NCBI RefSeq assembly: GCF_003574445.1
Contig: NZ_KZ984553.1
Coordinates: forward strand, 310,001-374,000
Direction of reading: 5' to 3'
DNA length: 64,000 nt
From: Streptomyces sp. YIM 130001
GTDB taxonomy: Bacteria > Actinomycetota > Actinomycetes > Streptomycetales > Streptomycetaceae
Shown here in pieces: positions 53,315 through 61,667 of the stretch. A model generated the notes under the pieces. It did not search any database. It worked only from the letters and a program-made list of their open reading frames with translations, and had not been told where the DNA came from. Numbering within the stretch: the stretch's first letter is position 1; each line of letters starts with the position of its first letter. The position numbers and the translations under genes were made by a program.

Positions 53315-54256
53315 CTATCGCCGGTTGAGCAGCGCGCGGCACACCGCGCAAACCCTGCCCGCGTTCCGGCCGTATCTCCTCATCAGCTGCCCGCATTCCG
53401 CACAGGGACCGAGCTCCCACACCGTGCACCCCAGCGCGGCGGCAGCCGCCGCTCGCTCGACGGAGGTGATCAGCATCGGGCGCTCGGAGTGTCGTGCGGG
53501 CATCCGGGGCAGTGTGAAGCCACCGGTCGGCTGCCCCAAGTCCCGAATGGGCCGGGAGTCGCTGACGAACCAGCCCTCATCTCCGGCACGGCAGGTCCGG
53601 TCGATCTCCTGGTCGGCGAATGTGGTCTCGTCGCCCTCTTCCTGCTCTGGTACGGGAAGAGACTTCTTCTCGCCGACGAGTTCCTTCCAGAGGTCACGAT
53701 CGGTCGCAGTCACCCGCATGTGCCGCCCTGCCCGCCCACTGCCGCGGTTTGGCACATAGACCGGAACGCTTTCCCCTGTTGCACTCGACACGACGAGATC
53801 CTCAAGGTGCACAGGCTTCCTTTCCAGCTGGCACAGGGCCGGCAGGAACCAGTCCGCGTGCATCCCGCCACAGTGACCGGCGCCCTCACTCAGTAAGCAA
53901 TGCCGGTCGCTGCTGGGGACACACCTCCAGACCTCAAGGTGGCGGTAGCCACCACGAATCACCATTTCCCTCCCGCCGGCGATGTCTTTCCACGGCATAT
54001 CGTCCACGCGTGCCCAGGCGGCGCGGTCGATCAGTGAGGCAGTACGGTCCTTCGCCACCCAGAGCGGGGTAATTCCGCTGTCCACCGCCGAGGCGGAACG
54101 ACGGTGCACGCTGCTCGGGCTGATGTGGTGGTACTGGATCTCCCAGCCAACGCGTATGCCGTCAGGCCCAGTCACCAACGCATCGCAAATACTCCGGCGC
54201 CTGGCTGTCGGCACTTCGGCCTCCGCATCTAGACCGCATCGCGACGCTTCTCGCAC
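53315..54256 (-). CDS. CoiA-like PD-(D/E)xK nuclease family protein with zinc ribbon
   Basis: The 313-residue protein begins close to a CoiA-type nuclease core: RRRSICDALVTGPDGIRVGW then EIQYHHISPSSVHRRSASAV, with the Asp and the Glu-x-Gln expected of that fold, and ITPLWVAKDR. A middle Cys/His cluster (HCLLSEGAGHCGGMHADW) and a C-terminal four-Cys ribbon (CAEC then CAVC) follow. CoiA proteins act on DNA during competence; in actinomycetes homologues occur in mobile regions. The N-terminal zinc-finger domain that often precedes the nuclease is missing or encoded by the neighbour. The gene overlaps the preceding gene by 28 bases. Confidence 0.72.
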   Translation of the reverse strand: MREASRCGLDAEAEVPTARRRSICDALVTGPDGIRVGWEIQYHHISPSSVHRRSASAVDSGITPLWVAKDRTASLIDRAAWARVDDMPWKDIAGGREMVIRGGYRHLEVWRCVPSSDRHCLLSEGAGHCGGMHADWFLPALCQLERKPVHLEDLVVSSATGESVPVYVPNRGSGRAGRHMRVTATDRDLWKELVGEKKSLPVPEQEEGDETTFADQEIDRTCRAGDEGWFVSDSRPIRDLGQPTGGFTLPRMPARHSERPMLITSVERAAAAAALGCTVWELGPCAECGQLMRRYGRNAGRVCAVCRALLNRR

Positions 54257-54594
54257 GACGCGTTCCTCCAGGAACGTCCCAGCACCCGTAGCAGCGCGGC
54301 GGCCCGTCGGCGCCGAACCACCCCGTCCTTCTCCAGCGCTATGTCATCGAGGACAGCCGTCAGGTCAGGGCTGTCGTAGTCCTCCAGGGTGTAGGTGGCC
54401 GAGCGGGCCTGGAGATCTTTTCGGCGCTCCTCCGGGTTGCCTTTGACCCGGGCCGGCAGCCCCTCGTTCGGGTTGGAGGCTGTGAAGCGGTGCTCGACTC
54501 CGGGGTGCGCCCGAAGCCGCGGTCCCTTCTCGGCACCGAGTAGGGCAACACAGGACGCCTGACACCCCGTCAGAACGAGCGTCACCAGCGTCAT
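54229..54594 (-). CDS. Hypothetical protein, possibly partner of the CoiA-like gene
   Basis: The 121-residue frame has good third-position GC from ATG 54594 onward, poor GC upstream of it, so I start there. It is rich in charged residues (EERRKDLQARSATYTLEDYD; LEKDGVVRRRRAAALLRVLG) with no membrane segment. I do not recognise it. It overlaps the next gene by 28 bases, so the two are probably co-translated. It directly follows (on its strand) an orphan 3' end of an RNA methyltransferase gene. Confidence 0.5.
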   Translation of the reverse strand: MTLVTLVLTGCQASCVALLGAEKGPRLRAHPGVEHRFTASNPNEGLPARVKGNPEERRKDLQARSATYTLEDYDSPDLTAVLDDIALEKDGVVRRRRAAALLRVLGRSWRNASCEKRRDAV

Positions 54595-54659
54595 TTCGGC
54601 GTCAAGATATCGTCCGTAACGCCCACACCGCACATAGCGCACACAGGCAAAACCGCAGG

Positions 54660-54743
54660 TCAGGCGCCCTTAGCCACCGGCTCAAGCACCGCCACACACT
54701 CCACATGATGCGTCATAGGAAAGGGGTCGGTCCGGGCGAGTCG
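54660..54743 (-). pseudogene. Orphan 3' end of a TrmA/RlmD-type RNA (uracil-5-)methyltransferase gene
   Basis: On the minus strand about 27 codons read RLARTDPFPMTHHVECVAVL then EPVAKGA-stop, the characteristic C-terminus of TrmA/RumA-family methyltransferases (FPMTHHVE is diagnostic). The rest of the gene is absent upstream. Such a gene tail is what is left at the far end of an element integrated into the 3' end of the gene, or is a deletion scar. Confidence 0.7.
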
Positions 54744-54956
54744 CGGAAAAGGCCAGGTCAGGGGCACTTTCTCGGTTCGCTGTGCAGCGGGAGGGAGCCC
54801 AGAGCGTCAAACGAGCGTCACGGCCGACAGCCCGTCCCGCCTACTCGGGGCAGACCGAGTTGCCGCGACTGGCTCCCCAGCAGACTCCGTCCCGCTCACT
54901 CCAGATGCCAGCTGGCTCATGACCGGCGCCACTTCTCCGGCCGCCATAATGGACTC

Positions 54957-55349
54957 ATGCCCTCCAGCCCACAGCACCCCGCACCCACACCGAGCGACCG
55001 CTCGGGCGCGGTCGCCGAGGACCTCGCGCTGTACCGGGAAAAATTCCGGCGGCGTCTACCGGAGTCGCTGGACGATTTGCACGGCCCGACCCAGGGGATC
55101 GTGGAGCTTCCGCTGCACATGGCTTGGTCGGGGATGACCGCGTACGACATGAGCAAGTCTCGCCAGCGCATGGGCCTGTACCGCACCGTCCTGCACGAAG
55201 GCCTGCACGACGACCTGCCCCGCTACCTCAACCGGGACCTGATCCTCCAGGTGTGGCCTGTGCTCCGCACCCTCGTCGGTCGAACCGTGCGCACCGTGTG
55301 GGAGGACACCTTCCCCCAGCTCGCCTCCCGCAGCCGGGCAGCCACGTGA
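54957..55349 (+). CDS. Hypothetical protein upstream of AbiEii-like gene (putative antitoxin side)
   Basis: The 130-residue protein reads PAPTPSDRSGAVAEDLALYR, then LDDLHGPTQGIVELPLHMAW and YLNRDLILQVWPVLRTLVGR, mostly helical, with no membrane segment. Streptomyces genomes often have such a gene immediately before a nucleotidyltransferase AbiEii-type toxin gene, as here with a 4-base GTGA overlap. It may act as the partner of that toxin, but no experiment is implied by sequence. The start is ATG 54957; the frame is open upstream without coding character. Confidence 0.7.
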   Translation: MPSSPQHPAPTPSDRSGAVAEDLALYREKFRRRLPESLDDLHGPTQGIVELPLHMAWSGMTAYDMSKSRQRMGLYRTVLHEGLHDDLPRYLNRDLILQVWPVLRTLVGRTVRTVWEDTFPQLASRSRAAT

Positions 55350-55552
55350 CGGACATGCCGGAGCTGCACACGCGGCTCCTGGCAGATGTGATCGCCCTCG
55401 GCTCCCCGTATCCCCTGGTCCTCACCGGCGGATATGCCGTACGGGCGCAATGCTTCGTCAACCGCCCCAGCCAGGACCTCGATGTCGCCACTGACAACCC
55501 GGCGCCCATGGGCGACATCGCCACCACACTCGGCGCCGGCCTGGTGGGGTGA
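55346..55552 (+). pseudogene. Truncated AbiEii/AbiGii-type nucleotidyltransferase toxin gene
   Basis: The 68-residue frame from GTG 55346 contains the start of a nucleotidyltransferase fold: YPLVLTGGYAVRAQCFVNRP and SQDLDVATDN, i.e. the GG and Asp-x-Asp motifs of AbiEii toxins. It then stops at LGAGLVG. The family is usually 200-300 residues, and no continuation is recognisable in other frames. The gene has lost its C-terminal two thirds and is probably inactive. Its partner gene upstream is intact. Confidence 0.72.
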
Positions 55553-55567
55553 CGCCTCGGCGGTCTT

Positions 55568-55596
55568 GCCAGTGACCATGATTGGCTGTCACTGGC
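55568..55596. terminator. Hairpin after truncated AbiEii-like gene
   Basis: A perfect 9-bp stem GCCAGTGAC/GTCACTGGC with an 11-nt loop, 16 bp after the stop. Confidence 0.45.
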
Positions 55597-55739
55597 TTAG
55601 GTTCGGAGCTAGGGATGAAACAGGAGCTGATGGGGCGCGGCAGCGACTTCACAGGCCCAGCCATCACAGCTGCACCTGGACTCCCTCTCACTTCTCCAGT
55701 CACTCGCCATAAAACGGTGTAAACCGTAGCAAGAGTGAG

Positions 55740-55826
55740 CTAAACGCCCTCTTTCGTGTCCTCGTCGGCCTGGACGAGCACCACATCATCCTGCGCCGGG
55801 AAGACAGAGAACGCGCTTGCGCTCAT
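55740..55826 (-). CDS. Possible 28-residue small protein
   Basis: ATG 55826 opens a 28-codon frame, MSASAFSVFPAQDDVVLV then QADEDTKEGV-stop, with an acidic C-terminus and a weak CAGGA upstream. Nothing longer fits this 395-bp interval (55553-55947). I do not recognise it; it may be chance. Confidence 0.3.
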   Translation of the reverse strand: MSASAFSVFPAQDDVVLVQADEDTKEGV

Positions 55827-55947
55827 CGAGTTGTCCTGAGCATTATGACGCTGGAGCCACCGACCGCGTCGCGGAGCCCCCTGCCCCCCAGGTACACCAA
55901 GAACGACGGCGATGACCGCGTTCCAGAAACCGAGGGTGGCCCTCCAC

Positions 55948-56847
55948 ATGTCGACGGGGAACAACGACGCCAAGGCTCAAGCCTCCCTGCCGGAGCAGGT
56001 GTCACAGGCGCCCCTCAACGACCTCCCCCAGGGAGAGCCTGACGGTCTGACGGAGAACGCGTGGGCCGAGTGGCTCGACGAGCGCAACCGACTGTTCGCT
56101 CGTTTCGTAGTGCGTAGAGCGGAGAACGTGCTCGTCGAGAGGTACGGCCTGGAAGATCTGCTCCAGGCGTTCAGTCTGCTCAAGGAAGCGTCGCAACAAT
56201 TCAACGTGAAGCTGCACACCGTGGCTGATGCAGTGGCGCGCGTCGACGGGCCTGCCCCGGGGCGTTCTGACTGGTTCCCCGGCCGCAGGCCGGATCCGGC
56301 ACCGAGTCTCGGCACGCTCAATCTGGTGGACAACAAGGGGGGCAGACTCGGGCCGCCGCAGGGGGCGGTACTCAGCGCGGCGCTCGACCGGACCCTGAGT
56401 ATCGCCGGCGCCGCCGTGGGGCACGTGCACCTTGCGGAGACCGGCGTACGTCGCCTGGCCCAGTCCAGTGGGCTGGACGGCCCCTTTACCGAATACGCGA
56501 AGTTCACCCAGGACCAACAGACCGCCTGGGACTGGGCCGCGGCCGAGAACCGTCAGATAACCGTTGAAGCACTGTCCAGCAGCGAAATGTTCACGCCGAG
56601 AGCCCGGACCATGATGCTGCGCAGCGGCAGCCGAGCATGCCATTGCGTGCCCCTGACGCACGACCACGATGCTCTGGCCGTGGTGACCGTGCACGCCCAG
56701 GACCGGCTCACGAGCCCCCTGTCACAAATGCAGTTGACGGACCTGCAGGAACTCGCCGCCGAGACCGGAGCGTGGCTCGAGTGGCACCGCCGCACCATAG
56801 TCCTGAACTGCCTCGAGCTCCTCCACCACCGCGCCCAGGCACAGTGA
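55948..56847 (+). CDS. ANTAR-GAF regulatory protein
   Basis: The 299-residue protein has an ANTAR-like helical RNA-binding segment near its N-terminus (VVRRAENVLVERYGLEDLLQ then AFSLLKEASQQFNVKLHTVA, residues 50-95). A GAF-type domain lies at about residues 140-285 (VGHVHLAETGVRRLAQSSGL to ALAVVTVHAQDRL). ANTAR domains prevent transcription termination by binding RNA hairpins; GAF domains sense small molecules. In most proteins of this kind GAF comes first; here ANTAR is N-terminal. It probably acts on a target elsewhere. The start at ATG 55948 is a best guess among nearby candidates. Confidence 0.78.
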   Translation: MSTGNNDAKAQASLPEQVSQAPLNDLPQGEPDGLTENAWAEWLDERNRLFARFVVRRAENVLVERYGLEDLLQAFSLLKEASQQFNVKLHTVADAVARVDGPAPGRSDWFPGRRPDPAPSLGTLNLVDNKGGRLGPPQGAVLSAALDRTLSIAGAAVGHVHLAETGVRRLAQSSGLDGPFTEYAKFTQDQQTAWDWAAAENRQITVEALSSSEMFTPRARTMMLRSGSRACHCVPLTHDHDALAVVTVHAQDRLTSPLSQMQLTDLQELAAETGAWLEWHRRTIVLNCLELLHHRAQAQ

Positions 56848-56940
56848 CACCCGGCAACGAGCCCGCACCAACCGGGAGTTCCGCTAAACGGCCGCCGGAA
56901 ACGCCTGTGGCACGGCAGCGAGACGGGACGAAGAAAGGTT

Positions 56941-58029
56941 TCATGCAACGACGGTGAGCGATGCTTCCATACGCTCCCAAGCACCGAGCACCGCCTTGTG
57001 CGCGTCCGGCTGGAGGTGTGCGTAGCGCTGGGTGGTCTGGAAGCTCTCGTGGCCGAGCAGGTGTTGGACCTCATAGAGCGAGACGCCCTTCTGAACCAAC
57101 CAGGAGGCGCAGGTGTGGCGCATGGAGTGCGGCGGGTAGTGCGGGACAAGCTGCCGCTCGCCGTCATCGTCGAAGTAGCGGGCCCCGTCGACGGCGGGCC
57201 ACCAGGTCTGTTGTCGCCAATTGCCGTCAGTCAGTAGGCGGCCGGCGCGCCCCTTGGTGAGAGTAGTGAACACCACGGCATCCCGGTCGAGCCCGTGGAT
57301 ATGACGTTCGAGTGCTTCCAGGACATGCGGCGGGAGCGGCACCTCCCGGCGGCTTCTGGAGCTCTTCGGGTACTCCTTGATGCCGCTCTTGCTGTTGACC
57401 TCGACAACGAACAGGCGGGAGCGGCGCTGGTCGATGCGCTGGCGGTGTAGGCCGGAGAGCTCGCCCCACCGCAGTCCGGTGTAGAAGCCGAGCAGGCACA
57501 TTGTCCGCCACACGGTGGGAAGTTCGTCCAAGACGCTCTGCGCCTGGTCCAGCGTGAACCACTGCGGCGGCTTGACCGCGATCTGAGGCAGGTCGATGCT
57601 ACGGCAGGGGCTCACCGCGATCACGTCGTCATCGACAGCCGCGCGCATGATGGATGACGTCAGGTTGTAGGCCCGCTTGATGGCCGCGGATCCGGCGCCC
57701 TTTTCGATCAGGGAGCGGATCCAACTCTGCACGTCCATGCGGGTGATGGCCCGCATCTCCCAGTCGGCCCAGTGGGGCATGACGTGGTTCTTGATGCTCG
57801 AAGCGTCGCCCCGCAGAGTATGCGGCTCGACCACGCGGGCGGCCCACCATCGGTCGTGCCACTCGCGGAACGACGTCTCGCCGGCCCGCGGGTCGCGCAT
57901 GCCTCCGCGGGCGAACTGGGTCTCCATCTCGAGCCCCCAGGCGCGTGCCTGAGCCTTGAGGGGGAAGGTTTCACTGAATCGATCACCGAGCCGGTTGCGC
58001 ACTGTCGCCTGCCACTTACCGGTCTTCAA
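56941..58029 (-). CDS. Tyrosine-type site-specific integrase
   Basis: The 362-residue recombinase has an N-terminal arm-binding part (KTGKWQATVRNRLGDRFSET), a SAM-like core-binding domain (SFREWHDRWWAAR to IMRAAVDDDV) and a catalytic domain with Arg in GFYTGLRWGELSGL, His-x-x-Arg in HSMRHTCASW, His in LLGHESFQTT and the nucleophile Tyr in QRYAHL. It belongs to the actinomycete integrative-element/phage group. The annotated start is TTG 58029, but in-frame CTG 58044 gives LYLRKLKTGKWQ, the N-terminus usual for this family, with GGAG 5 nt upstream. An excisionase gene lies 60 bp upstream, so this is an intact xis-int module. Confidence 0.93.
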   Translation of the reverse strand: MKTGKWQATVRNRLGDRFSETFPLKAQARAWGLEMETQFARGGMRDPRAGETSFREWHDRWWAARVVEPHTLRGDASSIKNHVMPHWADWEMRAITRMDVQSWIRSLIEKGAGSAAIKRAYNLTSSIMRAAVDDDVIAVSPCRSIDLPQIAVKPPQWFTLDQAQSVLDELPTVWRTMCLLGFYTGLRWGELSGLHRQRIDQRRSRLFVVEVNSKSGIKEYPKSSRSRREVPLPPHVLEALERHIHGLDRDAVVFTTLTKGRAGRLLTDGNWRQQTWWPAVDGARYFDDDGERQLVPHYPPHSMRHTCASWLVQKGVSLYEVQHLLGHESFQTTQRYAHLQPDAHKAVLGAWERMEASLTVVA

Positions 58030-58089
58030 CTTACGTAGGTACAGCCCAACTCCTCTTGTCAGTACGGGGGGTCCTTCGCTGGACCGGAG

Positions 58090-58296
58090 TCAGCGGCGCG
58101 GTCTCGATGCGATGACCGCGCGACTGGAGATGAACTCATCGAGGCAGGCGGCGGGGACCCTGATACGGGAACGCCCCGTGCCCGTACGCAGATCGACGAC
58201 TGGAAGGTCGCCTGCAGCAACGAATCGGTAGACGGTGCGACGGTCGACGTCGAGGACGGCGGCGACGGCGGGAATGGACAACAGACGCGCAGGCAT
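58090..58296 (-). CDS. Excisionase / MerR-like HTH protein
   Basis: The 68-residue protein has the AlpA/excisionase winged helix: LLSIPAVAAVLDVDRRTVYR then FVAAGDLPVVDLRTGTG and RIRVPAACLDEFI. Such proteins bind the att region and direct element excision, or regulate int. It lies directly upstream of the integrase gene on the same strand. From 58297 to 59695 I see no confident gene: several open frames exist on both strands with poor codon pattern, some perhaps decayed coding sequence. Confidence 0.85.
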   Translation of the reverse strand: MPARLLSIPAVAAVLDVDRRTVYRFVAAGDLPVVDLRTGTGRSRIRVPAACLDEFISSRAVIASRPRR

Positions 58297-59746
58297 AGCT
58301 CAGTCCTTGATAGGGGCGAGAAGGGTTCCGGCGTGCAAGCGCCGATGTGCGGCAGGTCCGCAGCGGAGTCGCCGTGCCGAGACGAGCACGGCAAGTCCGG
58401 GAGCGGCGGTTGGCCGGGCACGAAGCCGTCGACCACTGTCTGACAGGTGCGCTGAGCGAGGAAGGCGGGTGCCGGAGCTCGACGTATGTGCAGGAGTCGG
58501 CCTGGCTCGCCGAGCGGTCGTCTCCACGAGGCCGACCGCTCAAGTAGGGGGCCCACAGTCGATCTCGGTTGCCTGGCTGCGGATGCAGTACCGATACCGA
58601 AGAACTGGCCAGGTGAGGACCACCCCAGCAAGCTCGACCACCGTCACGACGTCGACGTCAAGCTTCAAGACCCGCATCTGACGGGCCCCAGAGGGTGTCA
58701 ACCGGCGCTGCCCCCAGCTGCCAGTCAACAGCTCGTCGTGTGCAGGCACCGCCTCCTGTGCCTGCCTCCACAGACGCTGAAACGCGGCGGAGAAGAGCCG
58801 ACCGCCACGCGGCCCGGGGGACAGCAGATCGTGCTCCTGGAGACCGCTCCCACAAGCCACTCGAGCCGGCACGCCACAAGCCACAGCTGGAGGTGAACCA
58901 CTCGGGCTTCTCCTTGACGACGGGCAGCCAGTTCACCGGGACCACGCGAAAGGCGTGCGAGCTCGCGAACTCGCAGGGTGCAAGCTCCATTCGGCCGAAG
59001 TGGCCCCTCGGCCACGGTGGCAAGGAAGGGGTAGACGAAGGCGCCTTCCCTGCGCGCTCCCCGATCCAATCGCGCGGCCCCCGAGCTGCACCTCGAACAG
59101 CATCCATTCGTCCGTCAATGCATCAACAAACACAGAAATGAGCTCCTTAGGGAATGCAAGATTCGCCGCGCGGCGGCCCGCTGGACAACAACAATCGTCC
59201 ACACGATCCCCGATTTCGGTAACCGGGGAACCCGTGCTAAAGGGAAGAAGATCGCACGCCCCATCTGCGCTCCGATTCACCGATACTTAGCGTTGAATTC
59301 ACCCGCTCTGCGACCAAGCCTGTGCACCTAGGTTTGCTTGAAGTCGCCGAACTATTCCAGTCCATTGCCGGTTCGATGCGTCTGCCGAAGGCGAACCGCC
59401 GAACGGCCGCCGAAACGTAGGGACGACTGAACGCATTTCAGCTGCGTCCCGGCAAGTGAAGATCGTGGTCGGTGTGTGACGAAGAGCGCGGTGTCGGCGT
59501 ACACGTGAACGTGCAGTGGTGCGATCGGGTGGCACATCTGCCTCGAGAACCATCCGATGACCGCGCGGGACATACACGTCCCCTGGGGCATCATCGGGTT
59601 GATTTGGCCGACACGGGTACCTGGGGGCCGTCGTAGGAGCCACAGACACGGACCAGACACCGGCGGAGACAAGGCCGCGAGACAGGAGGCACACACTCAC
59701 GGCTTCCAAGAACACCACTCCCGGTTACACGGTCCCCGGGCTCGCG

Positions 59747-60226
59747 GTGCAGGACGCCGGCACGGTCATCGAACTGCTGCAACAGCGCCTGCACGCTCTG
59801 AATGATCTTAATTTGACTCTCAAGCACATTCACTGGAACGTGGTGGGCCCACATTTCATCGCCGTGCACGAAATGCTCGACCCCCAGGTGGACCGCGTGC
59901 GAGATATGGCCGACGACGTCGCCGAGCGTGTAGCGGCCCTGGGCGGTGTCGCCCAGGGAACGCCAGGTGCGCTCATCGAAGAGCGGACCTGGAAGGAATA
60001 CAGCGTGGGCATCGTGTACACCGGCGTGCTCGAAGCACTGCGCTCGACGATCAAGACGGTGGGCGACATCGACGCGGCCACCGAGGACTTGTTGATCGAG
60101 CAACTGCGCGATCTGGAGCCGTTCCAGTGGTCCGTCCGGACGCACCTGGAGACGGCAGGCGGCACGCTGACCACATCGGACGCCACCACCGAGGTGGAAG
60201 CCGCCCGGCAGTCCAGCCAGCAATGA
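59747..60226 (+). CDS. dps: Dps-family DNA-binding ferritin-like protein
   Basis: The 159-residue ferritin-like four-helix protein has the intersubunit ferroxidase motif LTLKHIHWNVVGPHFIAVHE with ML-D following, i.e. His, His, Asp and Glu in Dps spacing. It would oxidise and store iron and protect DNA during stress; a flexible C-tail of Thr/Ala/Ser/Gln residues follows. The usual family N-terminus (TASKNTTPGYTVPGL) is encoded just upstream in frame and preceded by AGGAGG at about 59684-59689. At the expected start, however, the codon is CTC (59696-59698). GTG 59747 is the first conventional start. Confidence 0.88.
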   Translation: MQDAGTVIELLQQRLHALNDLNLTLKHIHWNVVGPHFIAVHEMLDPQVDRVRDMADDVAERVAALGGVAQGTPGALIEERTWKEYSVGIVYTGVLEALRSTIKTVGDIDAATEDLLIEQLRDLEPFQWSVRTHLETAGGTLTTSDATTEVEAARQSSQQ

Positions 60227-60352
60227 CTACCGAACCAACCGGCCGATTCGTCGCTGATGTCAGTCGCGGGGGGGGGCACAGGGCCCAGGGCGGCCCAGGC
60301 CCCCGTTGAGGTCCTCGGGGGTGACACGCTCGTGGACCGAGAACAAAGAGCG

Positions 60353-61549
60353 TCAGCTTGTTGCCTGTCCTTCGACCAGGCTGCACAAGGTGTCGTTGGT
60401 GTACTCGATCTCTTCCATGAGGCGGGTGGCCTCCACGACGAGGACTCCGTACGGTCGAGTGGGGTCGGAGAGCGGGAGGCGCTGGGACAGAGCCTCGTCG
60501 GTGACCTCGCGACGTCTGGTCTGCGCCTCGCCGACCAAGTCGGTGAGCTCGTCCGTCTGCTGCCGGAGTTCCTTCTCGTCGGTCGTGCTCAGCAGCAGAG
60601 CGGTCTCGGAGACGGCTTCGAGGAAGGCCGCGTACCGGTTCAGGAAGTGGTGGTACTCGTAGTCGTTCTCCTCCTGCTTCCACTGGTCCAAGCTCCTTAC
60701 CAGGGAAGCCAGTTGATGCAGGGTCCGCTCCACTGCGTTCAGCACCGCCTCGTATCCCCGGAAGCTGATGGGGCCGTGGTGCCGCTTCAGGAGGCGCCGC
60801 GGGTTATAGGGAACGCTCTCCTTCGCGTTGTTCAGGCCGGCCCTCGCGTCGGCAATCAGGCCATCCAACCGCGCGGCGCTCTGGCGCCAACGTCCGGTGG
60901 TCTCGGCGTCCGGCGCGCCGTCGCGCAGGGCCGGGTACACGTCGGAGGTGAGGTCGTAGAGCTCGCGCGCGAGGCTGCGGACGCCGTACTCGGCGCTCCG
61001 GTAGCGCAGCGGTGGGGCAAGGACCACCGTGACCACTATGCCGATGGCGCAGCCGATGACGACGAGCAATACGATCTGGCCCAGCTGTGCGAGGCGTTCG
61101 CTGTTGTCGGCGGCACTGCTGTACGCGGCGAACGCGAAGAACGCCGCGGTGGCCACCTGTGGGCCCTGGACCCCGAGCAGCCGTGATCGGCCGATCGCCA
61201 GGGCGATAACGGTCACCAGGACGAACGTGAGCAGGTCGGGGCCGGTGAGGTAAGCAAGGGCGGCCTGCGCGGCTACTCCAACCACGACGGCTCCCACGTA
61301 GCGCAGTGCCTGGGCCACGGACTGATAGACCGTGACGTACATGATCGTCACGGCGGAGAACGGCGCGAACGCCGGCGACTGTGCCTCCAGGAAGTAGAAG
61401 GAGACCGTCCAGGCGAGGGCAGCGGCCAGGGTGCTCTTCGCCCCGAGCAGCAGCACGTGCCGCTCAGGACCCGCGTAGCGAAAGGCCTGCTTCCACCATT
61501 GAGGCACCACCAAGAACCACCGCGCGGTCTTCTTCTCAGCGACCGTCAT
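60353..61549 (-). CDS. FUSC/aromatic-acid-exporter-like membrane protein
   Basis: The 398-residue protein has about six N-terminal TM helices (LLGAKSTLAAALAWTVSFYF; AVVVGVAAQAALAYLTG; TFVLVTVIALAIGRS; VLLVVIGCAIGIVVTVV). A C-terminal cytosolic helical part of about 200 residues follows (ALRDGAPDAETTGRWRQSAA; LIADARAGLNNAKESV). This is the FUSC / ArAE plan: small-molecule, often aromatic-acid, efflux. The start is ATG 61549. It converges on the dps gene; the 126-bp gap holds a G-rich run but no clear hairpin. The substrate is unknown. Confidence 0.85.
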   Translation of the reverse strand: MTVAEKKTARWFLVVPQWWKQAFRYAGPERHVLLLGAKSTLAAALAWTVSFYFLEAQSPAFAPFSAVTIMYVTVYQSVAQALRYVGAVVVGVAAQAALAYLTGPDLLTFVLVTVIALAIGRSRLLGVQGPQVATAAFFAFAAYSSAADNSERLAQLGQIVLLVVIGCAIGIVVTVVLAPPLRYRSAEYGVRSLARELYDLTSDVYPALRDGAPDAETTGRWRQSAARLDGLIADARAGLNNAKESVPYNPRRLLKRHHGPISFRGYEAVLNAVERTLHQLASLVRSLDQWKQEENDYEYHHFLNRYAAFLEAVSETALLLSTTDEKELRQQTDELTDLVGEAQTRRREVTDEALSQRLPLSDPTRPYGVLVVEATRLMEEIEYTNDTLCSLVEGQATS

Positions 61550-61667
61550 GCAGCCATCACACTTCCGATCCCCTCGGTGACAGGGGCGAGCCCCCGATAT
61601 ACGGAGAGTGATCGGCCATTACTGCCGCCCCCAGCCGAAGCTGCTACTGCTGCGCTCGCCGCAGGGG

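Noticed and set aside
54660..54743. A complete RNA methyltransferase gene
   Set aside because: Only the last 27 or so codons are present; no other family motif is found upstream on that strand.
59350..59400. tRNA-like GGTTCGA segment near 59367 as an attachment site
   Set aside because: No acceptor, D- or anticodon stem can be formed around it.
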